Shown here: piece after piece, positions 35,096-46,900 of the stretch | How positions within the stretch are numbered: the first letter of the stretch is position 1 | Layout: every line of letters begins with the position of its first letter | Assembly (NCBI GenBank): GCA_001630475.1 | Contig: KV419427.1 | Coordinates: 125,629 to 189,628 of the forward strand | DNA from: Sistotremastrum niveocremeum HHB9708 | Lineage: Eukaryota; Basidiomycota; Agaricomycetes; Sistotremastrales; Sistotremastraceae | Reading direction: 5' to 3' | DNA length: 64,000 nucleotides | Position numbers and translations under genes: made by a program | The notes under the pieces: model-generated | Told to the model about the DNA's origin: nothing | Databases searched by the model: none | The model's input: only the letters and a program-made list of their open reading frames with translations

Positions 35096-36001
35096 TAACT
35101 CAGGATATCGCCGCCACCCTTTGTACATCTTTCTTGTGCTACGATCCAACTTCGACTCTCGCCCATATTTCTATGATGCCGAAGGCCTGAAGTTTCTCAT
35201 ATGGCTGATGATCCGTTTCCGATAACTGAAAACTTGGAATTTAGGTCTTATAGTGACACATTGAAATATTTCCCGACTTTGAATGTCTTGCCGAAAAAAT
35301 GCATAAAACCGCACCGTGCGTGTCAGAGTATATAGCAGTTTTGGGATCATGTCTGTTTCTGATAACTACAGCATACTTGATTTGGGTCTCCGATGTGGCT
35401 TCTTAGGTATCTCTATATATACAAATGTGACGATACTAAAAGCAACGATTATGTTTTTCTTGATGTGAAAACCGTGGCTCACTTCTGTAGATCGACGCTC
35501 GCGTGCTTTGGCTCCGGAGCTCGAGCCGTTCAACCGGGCTTCTCGGAGACATTCAAGAGACATCAGCCGATTCTCTCAAACAATCAAGCTCGATGGAGCA
35601 TTTGCAACAGAACGAACGAACGAATGCTAGACTTCTAAACGTCGACCTAAGATCTGAGAGTGATCGCAAAAGGTATGTTATCACTACGTATCCGGAGAAG
35701 AGAGCTAGAGCTGATTAATACAGTATCTGGAATACAGTATCCGAGGCTCTGAAGCAGGTTCGATTTGAGTCATTCGCGCACAGAACATACATGTACTGTA
35801 TGATTGAGGATCCTCATTATTTCGTCAATCCCACTCAATCGAGCCACGTCTTTCGTCTATAACATATCCGTGAGGCTTCATCCGTTGCAGATATCGAGCT
35901 GTAGAGCCCTCAGTAGCTAAAGGTACCGTAAAGAGAGTGACTCGAAGAGGAAGTACCAGGGTAATCAAGATAAAATACTGAGAATCGCCTCGTATAACTA
36001 C
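35096..36001. other. Intergenic, no gene recognised
   Basis: About 900 bp. A frame around 35500-35690 followed by a GTATGT donor-like site looks faintly coding (ADSLKQSSSMEHLQQNE), but no domain or partner exon could be assigned. Confidence 0.35.
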
Positions 36002-37920
36002 TCAGCCATCCGATTCCTCCCCTTCGTCATCCTGATCTCTGATAGTCATCATATCATTTAAGCTATTTTCCCCGTCAGCCATCTCCCGATATCACCAGGT
36101 CCAAAGAACGAAAGAAGGAAGCGCCAAAAAGAGGTAAAATAGGAGAGGGACTTACCAATGCACGAAAGGCCTCAAGATAGTGACGATCTTGCATATGTCG
36201 TCTTTGAAGGTCGGCGCGAGGACTTCGCTATCTGTGAACCTGCCAAGCCACACAATGAGCACAACTCTCCAACAGTAGTCGAAGTGTCACAAGTCCCGTT
36301 CACTCGAGCCCGTGGACCCAATTCCCGGCCCCAGTAATCCAAGGTCAAGGGACTTGTTCCTCGATCGAGGGGCATGTATGAACAAAAAGTACTCGAAGAC
36401 ATCATACCTGCAGCTAACAGCCAGACTCCGCAACTTCAACAAATCAATATCCTTATGATCCTTGGTAACACCTTCAATCTTCGGGGCGTTCTTCAGCTCG
36501 TCTTCGGCGCCGAATATACTCTGTCGTTCGCCCTTGGGGTGTTTGGTTGGAGGACCGAAGTATTGGATGAATGAGGGATCGGAAATTGTTGAGCGGAGCC
36601 GTTCACGTAATGTTCGACTGTGCAGGATGTTATGTCTGATGCAAGTTAGCGATGGGTCGGACGAAGGAGGCTTTGTAATTACCTTATACAGGATAATTCG
36701 TTTTTGGCGGGACACCATGTTCCAGCAGCCAACAACGATCCACCAGGTTTAACTTCAGATGATCTATGATCAATATAACGAAACAGGGAGCTGAAACGTG
36801 CTTACTGGCACTGAAGGGAGCAACGCCCGTGTCACGACCCATCCGATTCCCAAGAAACAAAGCTTACAGGTGATCTGCGCGTGAGATAAGAATGAGCGTC
36901 AACCACATTAGAAGTAGTGCGCGGAGGGAGGACGTACAACCGGCGAAAATACCCTTCCTTCCACTCCTCGAAAAACTCGCTGAGAAGCCCGTCTTATAAG
37001 GCGTCTTATCATTGCTAAACCTCACCTATCCCAATCTCCGTCAGCTTCGAACCCGTCACATAAGGGAAAGAAAGGGAAGGCTGACATCTCGGTAGATCCG
37101 ATGAATGACATCCTTAGGAGGCAGAGCTGGAAGTTGAGGATCGGCTGCAATGAGAGAATCTGTGAATTCCGTGATGAAGTCTTTGAATTCTTGTTCGGCT
37201 TGACGGTAGACTGGTTCTGTGTAGGCGAAAACACGAAGTCAGGAAATATTAATGAGAGGTGGTGAGGGCGGAGTACCGTGCAGTTTGAACCTACATATCC
37301 AGTGAATCCGAGTTCGTCGTTGGTAGTGAGTACGCACCATTCACGGTCATTACACTTTGGATCCTTCAAATTTTCCAAAAACCCAAGCGTATTCTTGGAG
37401 ATCTGACCGGGTGGAACTAGAATTCAGCGCAAAATCAAACCCTGCTTGTTGACGACTCACGACACGAAGAGAACGCACCTTTACCAGTCGTAGGAGCCTG
37501 TACGACTCGGCCTACAATCATCACATTCTCGTCATCGTCATCGTCTTCTTGGTCTTCCACCTTTCGCTTCTTCTTCGGCGTGGATTTAGGAGTTCCACGA
37601 CCCCTACCCGCGACCACTCGCTTCCTCTTCTTGCCCTCTCTAAAATTTTCGTCCTCATCCAGATTATCACTGTCAATCTCCTCCACACTCTCGTCCTGCC
37701 CTTCATTTCCACCCTCATTGTCCACCTCTTCTTCAAGACTTGCTTCATACGTTTTATCGTCTTCGTCGTCTTCATCTGACCGCGGGCTCGTTTTCCGTTT
37801 CGTGACTTTTTTCGGAGTTGATTTCTTAGGAGTTGAATTTTTGTTCTTGTCGGGTGTACTGGCTACGCTGGATTTGACCAAGGTACGCGTCGAAGAACGA
37901 GTAGGTGTCGAGACTGGCAT
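36002..37920 (-). CDS. DUF2461 (TIGR02453) family protein with basic/acidic N-terminal tail
   Basis: Multi-exon gene on the minus strand. Exon 1 (37920 to about 37479) encodes a low-complexity leader: repeated STPKKSTPKK, then a long Asp/Glu-rich stretch, then KKRKR and TPKKKRKVEDQ, which resemble nuclear localisation signals. The DUF2461 part starts at KNTLGFLENLKDPKCNDREW, continues through a 14-nt micro-exon encoding FKLH, then PVYRQAEQEFKDFITEF, PPKDVIHRIYRD, FGPPTKHPKGERQSIFG and KDHKDIDLLKLRSLAVSCRF, and ends NDMMTIRDQDDEGEESDG. This matches the family's fungal members in order. The function of DUF2461 is not established; the leader suggests nuclear or chromatin placement (inference). 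Confidence 0.8.
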
Positions 37921-38088
37921 TTTACTTTCGATCAGCGAAAAAGAGCGTGACGTCACCGCGTCACCGGTGGTCACCGTGACGACGGAATTCTGTCGGCGTT
38001 CGGAACCATACCGCCGGCACTCCCAGTTGCAGAAACCATTGGCCAAGTCATTTGGCAGCAACACCAGCAACAGGCAGTCAACGCTCAT

Positions 38089-38439
38089 CGAACCCGAATA
38101 TCGGGTTCGGAAATGCTAGCATTGGATCGTAGGAATGAGCTCATACACGTATCTTCCTTGGGTCTCGTGGCATCCCTCAAACTTGTCTGGACCCAAGGAT
38201 GAAGACTTGTCCTGTATTTCGCGGTCTACACGGCGGGTGAATGGTCGCAATTCGACTCGCGAAGCTTCCCGAAGTTGAGATCCTAATTTCACTCATTTGT
38301 CGTTCATGTTCGATCTTCATCGAACTTCATCATTTGCTCAAACTTTCTTCGCGAAAGCATCCGCTGGGCCGTAATTTTCAATTGAAACTGACCATAATAC
38401 TTCTTTAGATATTGCTATACTATAATAGCCAGAGTATAT
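38089..38439. other. Intergenic, no gene recognised
   Basis: The promoter side of the DUF2461 gene and the edge of the inverted-duplication arm. Nothing homologous to the missing N-terminal half of the phosphatase gene is present. Confidence 0.5.
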
Positions 38440-39658
38440 CAATGGCCCTTCCGGGACCTGCAGGTTGCCAGTGTGGTTCGTGTGTTTCCGAGAGGCCCGA
38501 TTCGTCGAGCCTGCCAAGCGCGCTTCCAGTTGCTGTGGCCTGTGTGTGTTCAACCTTCGAACGTACGTTACTCTTCTCTTCCCTTCCCACTCCTCCTCTC
38601 CCTCCTCCAAGCTCTCCTAATATGACCTGTCCGCGGTCTTGATGATGCCCTCGCTGATCAATGCGCAGATAGACTCCCTCGTCCCCTCCTACTCCTGTCC
38701 TGCCGCATCGCAATCGACACCTGAATGGAAGACTGATCTCGTCGACAATCAAGATTTGATGGATCGACTCGGTGGGATGCTTGGGACGACAGGAGTGAGT
38801 GCGTGGGAAGAATGGTGTGAGTCAATGAAGATTGATTCGCTCAGACCAAAAATATTGATGGTGGCACGGGCAGATGATCATTTCTTTGACTCTTTCGTTT
38901 GCCGAACGTGTCATTCCCACCCTCTTCCGTGCAATCCGAACACCCAACAATGTGTCTCGGAGGAAGACGCTCGACGCGTGTTCGCACTGGGCGATTGGGA
39001 ATCTAAGTGCGTTTTATCCTTTTCTCGTACTATTCATCTGCAAATGGATGCTGATGGGGTGGGCTATCGACAGTTGGATATGGAACTAAGCTCCAAACGC
39101 AACGATGTATACTCAGCTAACCTTCGGTACGCGAGCCCTATTCGCTTCGACTATGATAGTGACTGACGATGAGACCCTATCTCAGGAGTAATGTTCCTTG
39201 AACTTGCAACGAATCTCCGTGCCTTGCTATCGCCCCACGATGAAGCCCGAGATTGGGCTCAAGATAGATATTCGCCACCGTTGAGCCCATCGCCCAAGAT
39301 GCGGATATACATAGGCCACGACGGCTCCTTGATCCGCCTCGCATCTGGTCTAGGCATAGGCAGACAGGATCGTAATGGGAGATTGAGATGGCCAACGCTC
39401 GGCAGCGAGATCATACTCGAAGTATGGTCAACGTCCGGGTCTCCTTCGTCCGTTGAGCTTACACCACTTGCTTTGGGCAAAAATGAAGACGACAACGTAG
39501 GCGGCGAACTGTACGTGAGAGTGTTACATGATGGCAGTCCAGTGCGTGGAATGGGATGGATGCCCTTCGATGAGATGCTGGAGTTGCTTGAATCGAATGT
39601 CCCTCCCGATCTTTACGAAAGATGTCAATCCGAAGCATCATTGTTCGAGGCCAAGTAA
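38440..39658 (+). pseudogene. Histidine phosphatase fragment, 5'-truncated
   Basis: Homologous to the C-terminal half of the gene at 11138-13061. Recognisable parts are IDSLVPSYSCPAAS, ENQDLMDRLGGMLG-like residues, the DHFFDSF...CHSHPLPC exon after a GTGAGT...GGGCAG intron, FALGDWES, and the C-terminal exon from VMFLELATNLRALL through IGHDGSLIRLASGLG to PPDLYERCQSEASLFEAK. The N-terminal half with the catalytic RHHxRxP motif is missing, because the duplication arm ends inside the gene. An ATG at 38642 could start a roughly 280-residue protein without a nucleophile histidine. Splice sites and frame in the retained half look intact, so it may still be transcribed. Pseudogene is the more likely reading. 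Confidence 0.65.
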
Positions 39659-39897
39659 GTTTGAGAATTTGTAGGGTGTTGAGAAGAAATGAATAAAACA
39701 TAAGGCGCAGAGATATAGACAAAATCGTGTACATGAGAAGCAGGGTCATAATGCCATCAACTCCATTAGGAGTGACATTGGCCGACGAAGAATCGGCGCA
39801 CGCTTTCGAGCTTAAGCAAGAGATCAAGATTCCTCCGCCATCAAAATAAGAAAATGCTAGGATATACAATACTCCTTAGACTCGATGCACTAAGAGG

Positions 39898-42800
39898 TCA
39901 TGCAGGCGTGCCATGAGCGTCCGCAGTATGAAGGTCGGGGTCGGCGCCTGCAACTGAGTTGGTGGAGTCTTCTTCGATTGGCGACATATTCTCCATCTCA
40001 ATCGCCCTGTGAGGTACGGGTGAGGCCGACTCAGAGTGAGGCGTTCGATCAACGCTGAGCTTGTGGCCGAGCCACTTCGTAATTGCCGCTCGTATCATAT
40101 GCCCGTACTTCATGACTCGAGAGTTTGTCGCGGTTTCATCTAGATTCACGAGTCAGTACAGGGAAGAAGTCACATTAAGATAGAGATCACACACCATTAA
40201 CGGAGTTCATTTGCTTAAGGTATTCCTTGGCTTGCCTGCGAGTCTCCTGAGATGTGTAATCTCGGTAACCGATGACATCATCGTCAGGTTCGTTGGCACA
40301 GAAGGTGAAGAATTTGCGTGCAGAGTCACGATTGGTGAGACGATGGAAAGCGTCTCCTTGAGCGATGCAATGCATCAGAGCATCACTGTGCTCCTTCCAA
40401 TAATACCAGCGAGGTTCGTGACGTGTGATGCAGTCCAATAAAGGTGACAAGTCAGAGTCCGATGGAAGGACAAAATCTCGTTCTTTGAGATATTGGAGGA
40501 ATCGGAGAGGAAGTAGATCGTTACCTACGTAGCCCAAGTTCGCAAGGTTCTCAGCGCGAGAAATGACTTTCCAAATGGCAGCATTGTGCCACTGGACTCG
40601 AGATACGAAAGGCTCGAGATCATTCCGATTTGCAAAGGGGTTGCGGACCATAGACTTGGGCATCAAAATGCAATCATCTTGACTGAGTGGTGGGGGACGA
40701 CCCCCAAGAACGAGTGCATGATAACGATTGAGCGCGATCATAAATTTCCTAACCCCGGCATTATGATCAGAGGAATCTAGCTCTCGCGCGAAGACAGACA
40801 GATCAGCAACAAGGGTTGCATGAGCGTCTACAGGGAGTTCAAGGCCGCCTGGCAGAAGCGTTAATAGAAGACATGTATACATATGGTAAACCCATACCAG
40901 AAAAGCGCTCAGTGTGTTGGTCCAGAAACGAGCTAGCGCAATTGTAAGAGGCAGAGGAAATGTCAAGATGCTCGAGAGACTGTTTCAGGAAAATGTATGC
41001 GGAGCTGACATCAGAAAGCATATCAAGAGCGCCATGTTCGAGTAGGAACAGGGCCGCATCGGTGAAGTCTTCCCAGGTACTCCGGGGGAGCCCGATTCGA
41101 CACACTGTGGCCAGGACATGCGAAAGGTCAAGGGGTGCAGTGAGACTGAAGTCAGGAGGAAGGTGCTTAACAAGAGCGACGAGGATGTCGTAGACACGGG
41201 AGTGAGAGACAAGGAGAGGATCAGATAAAAAACCCGAGATCTCGGTGAGAATAGCCCCTTCCCGTCCTTGTAGGATGAACGAGCGAAGAGCATCCTCATC
41301 TCGAACGCGCAAAACCCTGGCCGATCGCATGAATGACTTGATGATGGAAGAATGACGAGCCGAAACGATTTCTCTGACGTCATCTCCCTCTCGGCTTGGA
41401 GGAGAGAAACGCATCTGTGAACAGCGAAAAGAAAGATGTCTTCTCGATCCCCCACTTCCCGGTCTCGGTCATACGAAGCCAGAATACGACCGATAGATTC
41501 CTTATATGGAAGCTCTGCGATCTCTCGCAGATCCTCGTTGCCTTCTTGTACTGACGCGGCTCCGACCCAGGACCTGAAATATTTCGTATGCCCTTCTGCC
41601 GATTGATCACACAATTGTTGGCACTGGTTGGAATACCATTGCCCGATCCTCGTATTTTCATTCCGTTCCCCATCGGTGAGTAATTTCCAAGAAGATCTGA
41701 ACTCTTCGCTGATCGTCTCCCTGACACGGATCGACGTGTCTGTGGCCGTGAATCGGTCGAATACTGCCTTGAAGAGTGAGAACAAGTTATCGCCTGCTTC
41801 AAGCCAAGGCCCGAATCTGAATGAAGGCACCACCTTGTCCAAGACCTCTGCTTCGGGTGAGTTGATGACTACCGACGCATATACTTTCAGCGTTTCCGGC
41901 GTGAATTCGTAATACTCAGATCCTCTTTGATAGGCCATATCCTTTCCGTCGTCTTTTGTGACTTCAAGCATATCCTCCGTACTTTGAGTGCTGCCTTCGT
42001 GATTCCCTCCGCTTCTGAAGAGTAAACGTATCACATTACTCAGCGGAGTTTCAAATGGAGAATTATCCCTTCGCACTGCATGGTATGTCGTGACCGACAC
42101 GATTATTAGAATCGTGAACACCATGGCTGTCACGATCGCAGCCGCAGCAACCAGCACCGGTCGTGGTTTGGGCTGTGCGTATGCAACGACCCATGCCTGC
42201 AGGAGGAAGGCAACCATGAAGAGAAGGATAGACAGCAGGAGGGTTGAAAACAGCAATCCCGAGAGTCGAAGAAGCCACTTCTTCCCTATAGCCTTTCGAC
42301 GCTCAAACAGGATGGTTCACTCGTGGGGGTTTTCCGCCTTGATACGAGCAATCAATCGTGCTCCCCATTGTGTTCCGAGTACACACAATGCGGAGTTGAA
42401 AATCTGCATCCGGTCTTAGCTTAGCTGATAGTAATATCTTGGATTATTTACTCACGCTTAGCGCAAATGCGGATACTTGGAATAGTGCAATCCATTCTTG
42501 TATCACCTCTTGCCGGTGAGGATCAAACAATCCCGTGCCATCTGTCGCCGACGCTTGAAGGTCCTGGAGTACGGGAACGATGAATGCTGTCACGATTGCG
42601 AGGAAGATTGCGTTCTGGGAAAGTCTTTAAGCATGTCTGCACAAGGCGATGAAGGTATTACTCACGAACACCAAGGACACATTCATCAAGGTGGTCCATT
42701 CGCCAACCGCCTCCTTCGTCAATGCGACAACCTCCTTACTCATGGCGCCCCACGTTTGCTGGTCCCTCGGCTCTCGTTGCTCAAACGGTTGATCGTCTGA

Positions 42801-43086
42801 TAGTGACAATTGGAACACGTATTGCTTGATCGAGACAAGACTAACTTTTAACAGCGTCTTTCCGCAGAGTTTCCAATTTCTCCCCATGGTCCTTCAGCTC
42901 TTGTTCCATCGCCTTGATCGCCGGAAGTTGTTCCCTAATGGCCATAGTCTGTATCTTCATCAACTCCAGCAGTTGATCAAACTTGGTCTCCAGAGCGCCC
43001 ATTGACACAGTCGGTACGGGAGTCCCTGGAGGCGGCAGGGGTTGGGCATGGCTATCAGCCGACGCCTGCTCAGCCTGATCAGCCAT
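39898..43086 (-). pseudogene. DUF6535 membrane protein, copy C (broken)
   Basis: Third copy, closely related to A and B with the same six-exon layout. The start homologous to copy A is ATG at 43086 (MADQAEQAS); an in-frame ATG also exists at 43221. Transmembrane helices (42070-42260) and SPFETPLSN are conserved. Two lesions are visible in exon 4. A TGA stands where A and B have a serine codon, in the residues between the GTQWGARLIARIKAE part and RRKAIGKKW (about 42318). One base is missing near 41393, where A reads LLQAGKEDDVREI, and this shifts the frame. Beyond it the correct frame resumes as DDVREIVSARHSSIIKSF and runs to the end (DAHGTPA). A sequencing error could explain one lesion but hardly both. 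Confidence 0.7.
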
Positions 43087-43959
43087 CGCGCGTGCTATCC
43101 TAATGGGAGGACGTCCGGAGAACGGTCGATGAGAGGGTGTGACGAGGGGCGAGGTGGACGTGCGAGATGGCAGGAACGTGGTAGTGGGAGAACAGGGTTC
43201 AATTGGATTAGGCTGTGCCATATGCGCATAATTTTCGGCGTCGAAAGCCTGAGCGCTGAGCGCTGAACACCAAGAAGAGGGGTGTTGTGAGCCATTGAGA
43301 GGTTGTTGTGGTTCGGGGAACGATGAACGTCTCCCTCAGACTAAGACAATCCCTTCCATTTTTCACCGCCTATTAGATGGCTCTTGCACGGCTCTACCGC
43401 GTTGCCCACTCAAGGCTCCGGTCGACGATTTGTCGTCTAGAGCACAGACGTGCATGTATAGATATTCTAAACTATCTCGAGACGTTAGTTATGTCGACTC
43501 ATGGATGGAAAGGGTGGCATACATGATGCTGTCCGGATTGAAAAGCTAATGGCTGCCACCGTGACGTTCTTAGCTCTCTTTTGACAGAATGGCTTGCTTG
43601 TAGGAGGTTGTTTCGCCACGTGTTGTTAGATATGCTGATTACTCGCATCCACCAGGCTATAAGCAATGCGATTCAGTTGGGATGGTTCATTGGTTGCTTG
43701 AGAGGGAAAACGTGTTGAGTCGAAATGAGACGAGTGATGTTCAACGCTCTGGAGAGCTGAGAGCTCTGGACGGCGATGCCCGCGCCGCCTCCGAGTCTTC
43801 CAAGTTGGTATCGAGCTCATGTATTATATATTGCACCAAAAGAGAAAGCACTACGAGCAGCAGAATATATGATTTGATGTAAGAACGATGGTCGAAAGCT
43901 ACGGAAAGCAACGTGGCCTCTGAACAGAAGTGAATATAATCGCCCAAGTCAGGACAAGA
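43087..43959. other. 5' leader of copy C and spacer to the DUF6535-WW gene
   Basis: The first 240 bp match the 5' leader of copy A (shared CTCAGCGCTCAGGC and proline-codon-rich blocks). The remaining 630 bp up to the end of the DUF6535-WW gene show no recognisable gene. Confidence 0.5.
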
Positions 43960-46900
43960 TTATGGCATTCGCCTCTCGGACGATTCAGCTTCAGTTAGAC
44001 TGGCCGTGCCAGGTTCTGTCGTATCATTTGTTCTCAAATCATGCTCGGCAGGCTCATTGGAAGCGGCATTCCCAGTAGACTCAGGCGCATTGACGGAATG
44101 CGGTTCGGCCAACACAGGCTCAATTGATTGGTCCCCTGTGACCATGATGGAATCCATTTCAAGAGTTGTATGAGGACCGGGGTTAGCTTGACTGATCGTA
44201 GCAGGAGCTGGGATTGACGGCGGAGGTTCCCAGGTTGCCGTTCTGGTATTGTAATCAACGTAGTAGATTCTACCACTTCCATCAACGCGTCTTTCCCAGC
44301 CATGCGGAAGCGATGCACGAGGATCATCGCGTGACGCCATCGCTGCTTGTGTCGTCCAGTTTGATTGAGAGGGCATTTGATAGAACATCGGTCGAGTCCA
44401 AGTGGTCGTGCCCGTATTACGATCGAAGTAGTAGGTTCTCCCGGAAGAGTCAGCCCGCGCTTCCCAGCCGTACGGGAGGGCAGCGTTGGACTCCGCATTG
44501 AGATTCGCATGGAAGATTCGTTGGCGTGAGTTCCAAGGCGCAACTGGTCCGTTGGAGACATAGGGATAGCTTTGGCCTGTCACAGCAATTTGCCCTCCCG
44601 GTGATGGGTATTGATATTGGGGTGAGCCGGGAGCAGAAAGCGGTGACCCTGCATTTACGGAAGGAGAGAGGGGAGCTGATGGTGGTGTTGATTGAATTTG
44701 GACGAGTGGTCTGTTATCCGATTGACCACTGACTTCCGCGGGAGTTAACATTTGCATTGGGATATTAATGTGGCCTGCCGGAGAATTTTGAGCGGGAGTC
44801 TGAATATTCTGTGAAGGACCCGGCGATGTGATCCGAGGTTCATCCTGGACTTCGTTGGTATCCAATGCAGTCGGTTGAGCACCAGCGGCCACGGACGGTG
44901 CTGTCTGCACTCCAACATTCGTCTGGCTCACGAAGTTTGTTGGGATGGACGAATTCTCTGGGACGGACAAATTCTCTGGGATGGACGAATTCTCTGGGAC
45001 GGACAAATTCTCTGGGATGGACGAATTCTCCGGGACTCGTTCGGTAACGGGTTGTCTACTAAATGCTCTCCATATCTTGTTTAATTTGTTTAATTGACGA
45101 GCGAATCCGGAAGCAGGCAAGCCGTGGGACGGTTGAGCTAAACGACATACTCGTTAATCAAGAATCAAGATTGACTCCTCAGTACGTACGAGAGACATCT
45201 ACTTCGAGCCGCGTGAGGTAGGATTTAGCCCATTCACGTGTCTCCGACCCAGTCTCGTGCTGATAATCGCCCTGAGTTGCATCAGGTTCCTCTGCACAAA
45301 GATGGAGAAACTCGCAGATAGAGGCACGATGAGTCTGAACATTGACAGGACTCGTCCGGTCAATGTAATGCTTGAGTGTCTCGCTGTATCGTTTCCAAGT
45401 TTTCCTGCGAGGTCGGTCACAAGTGACGTAGACAAGCAGTTGAGAGAAATCAAGGTTAGGAGGGGCCACAAGGCATCGCTCTCGGAGGCGAGCAAGGAAT
45501 TCCAGAGGCAGCAGCTCGTTGCGGACATAAGGTGTGGTCCACAGGACCTTGACGCGAGAGAGGGTTTCCCATACGAGACTATCTGCCCACGGCGCGTGAG
45601 CATCTGTAAACTTAATGTCTGACCACTTCAATACAGGATTTTGCATTAAGGACCGCAGAATTGACTCCTGTTCATCTCGTCTGAATCGTATTGCAAAATT
45701 GCGCTGAAAGAGAAGTAGATTCCAATAATCCACCGCTGCCACAAATGCGATTATCGCCCCATTCAAGTTTTGAGGTTCTAAGTTCCCAGCAAAGATAGAG
45801 AGACCAGAGATCAGTCTATTTCGGTCATCGATAGACGGATTAGACATTGCTGAACGAGACGTCACAATCAGCACAGACAAGCATTGGTCAATGATCACAC
45901 GTACCAGAGAAGCGGGGGGCATATTGACTGAGATAAAACGCAGCACGGTCACGGAGATGCTGTTGCATCTGCGAATCGCTCCTGCACCGTACCAACACAG
46001 GATACGCAGGGCCGATATCTGATAATTGATGGAAAGCTCCTCTATCAAGGTAGAAAATCAGCGTCTCGCTGTAATGTCGCCAGGCATCGACATTCGTAAC
46101 TTTTTCGTCTCGAAGAAGCATGAAAAGGACGCGTGAAAGGTTGAAGTTGCTGGGAAGTACGAGTTCATTTGGAAGAAGGGGACTGAGCAATTCCAAGAAT
46201 TCGAAAATATGAATGCCTATTGAGTTGCTGGGCGGAAGCTCCGAGATCAAGTTTGATATTTCCTGCAAGACCATGCGTTCGCGCCCCCGGGCGATAAAAG
46301 GAAACAGATGCTCGGTCTCGGAAACTTCGAAAGGAGATCGGATCAGAGATTTGAGGATAGAAGGCCAGTTAATGGCAATGATCTTTGCGACATCATTTGA
46401 CCTGCCGCTGCGAATGAGGGCATCGCACTGCCGGAGAGCCGATTCAAACACATCGTGTCGATCGCCTCTTTCCTCGTCGGGAGCATATGACGCTAGGAGG
46501 CCACTCATGCACTCCTCGTAGGGAAGCTTTGAAACTTTCCCAAGATCGGAGTTATCAAATGCCACTGAAGTGAACGAGACAAAAGAAGGAAAATATTTGA
46601 CGTGCAATTCGCGTGACTGAGAACACAGTGTATCACACTGATTTCTGCACCAGCGAACAAGTGGAGCGTCTCCAGCGCGATCACTGTTGTGCGCAAATGC
46701 AACGAGTTGTTGGAAGACGGTCTCTTTCACCCGAAGAGATGTGTCAGAGGCCATGAATCGGGCATGGATCGCTTTGAAGGCTGACAGTATGCCGTCAGCG
46801 TCATCGGGCGAGCGCCACTCGAGGTACTCGAACGACGGCACGGCTTTCTCCAAGACCTCCGTGTCGGACGTCTTCAGAACCACGCCAGCATAGATTCTAA

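Larger units (their letters stand above)
38440..43325. repeat. Inverted duplication, right arm
   Basis: Reverse-complement counterpart of 7390-12310. It holds the 3' half of a phosphatase gene (plus) and DUF6535 copy C (minus) in the same convergent arrangement. The phosphatase exon upstream of WPVCVQPSN is the last alignable segment; beyond it the arms share nothing. Coding genes on this arm are damaged, while the left arm is intact. Confidence 0.75.

Noticed and set aside
42310-42325. TGA in copy C as a recoded codon
   Set aside because: A frameshift lies in the same exon and sister copies have a serine codon there; decay is simpler.
44942-45031. CRISPR-like direct repeats
   Set aside because: The units are contiguous without spacers, in frame within a coding exon, and the organism is a fungus.
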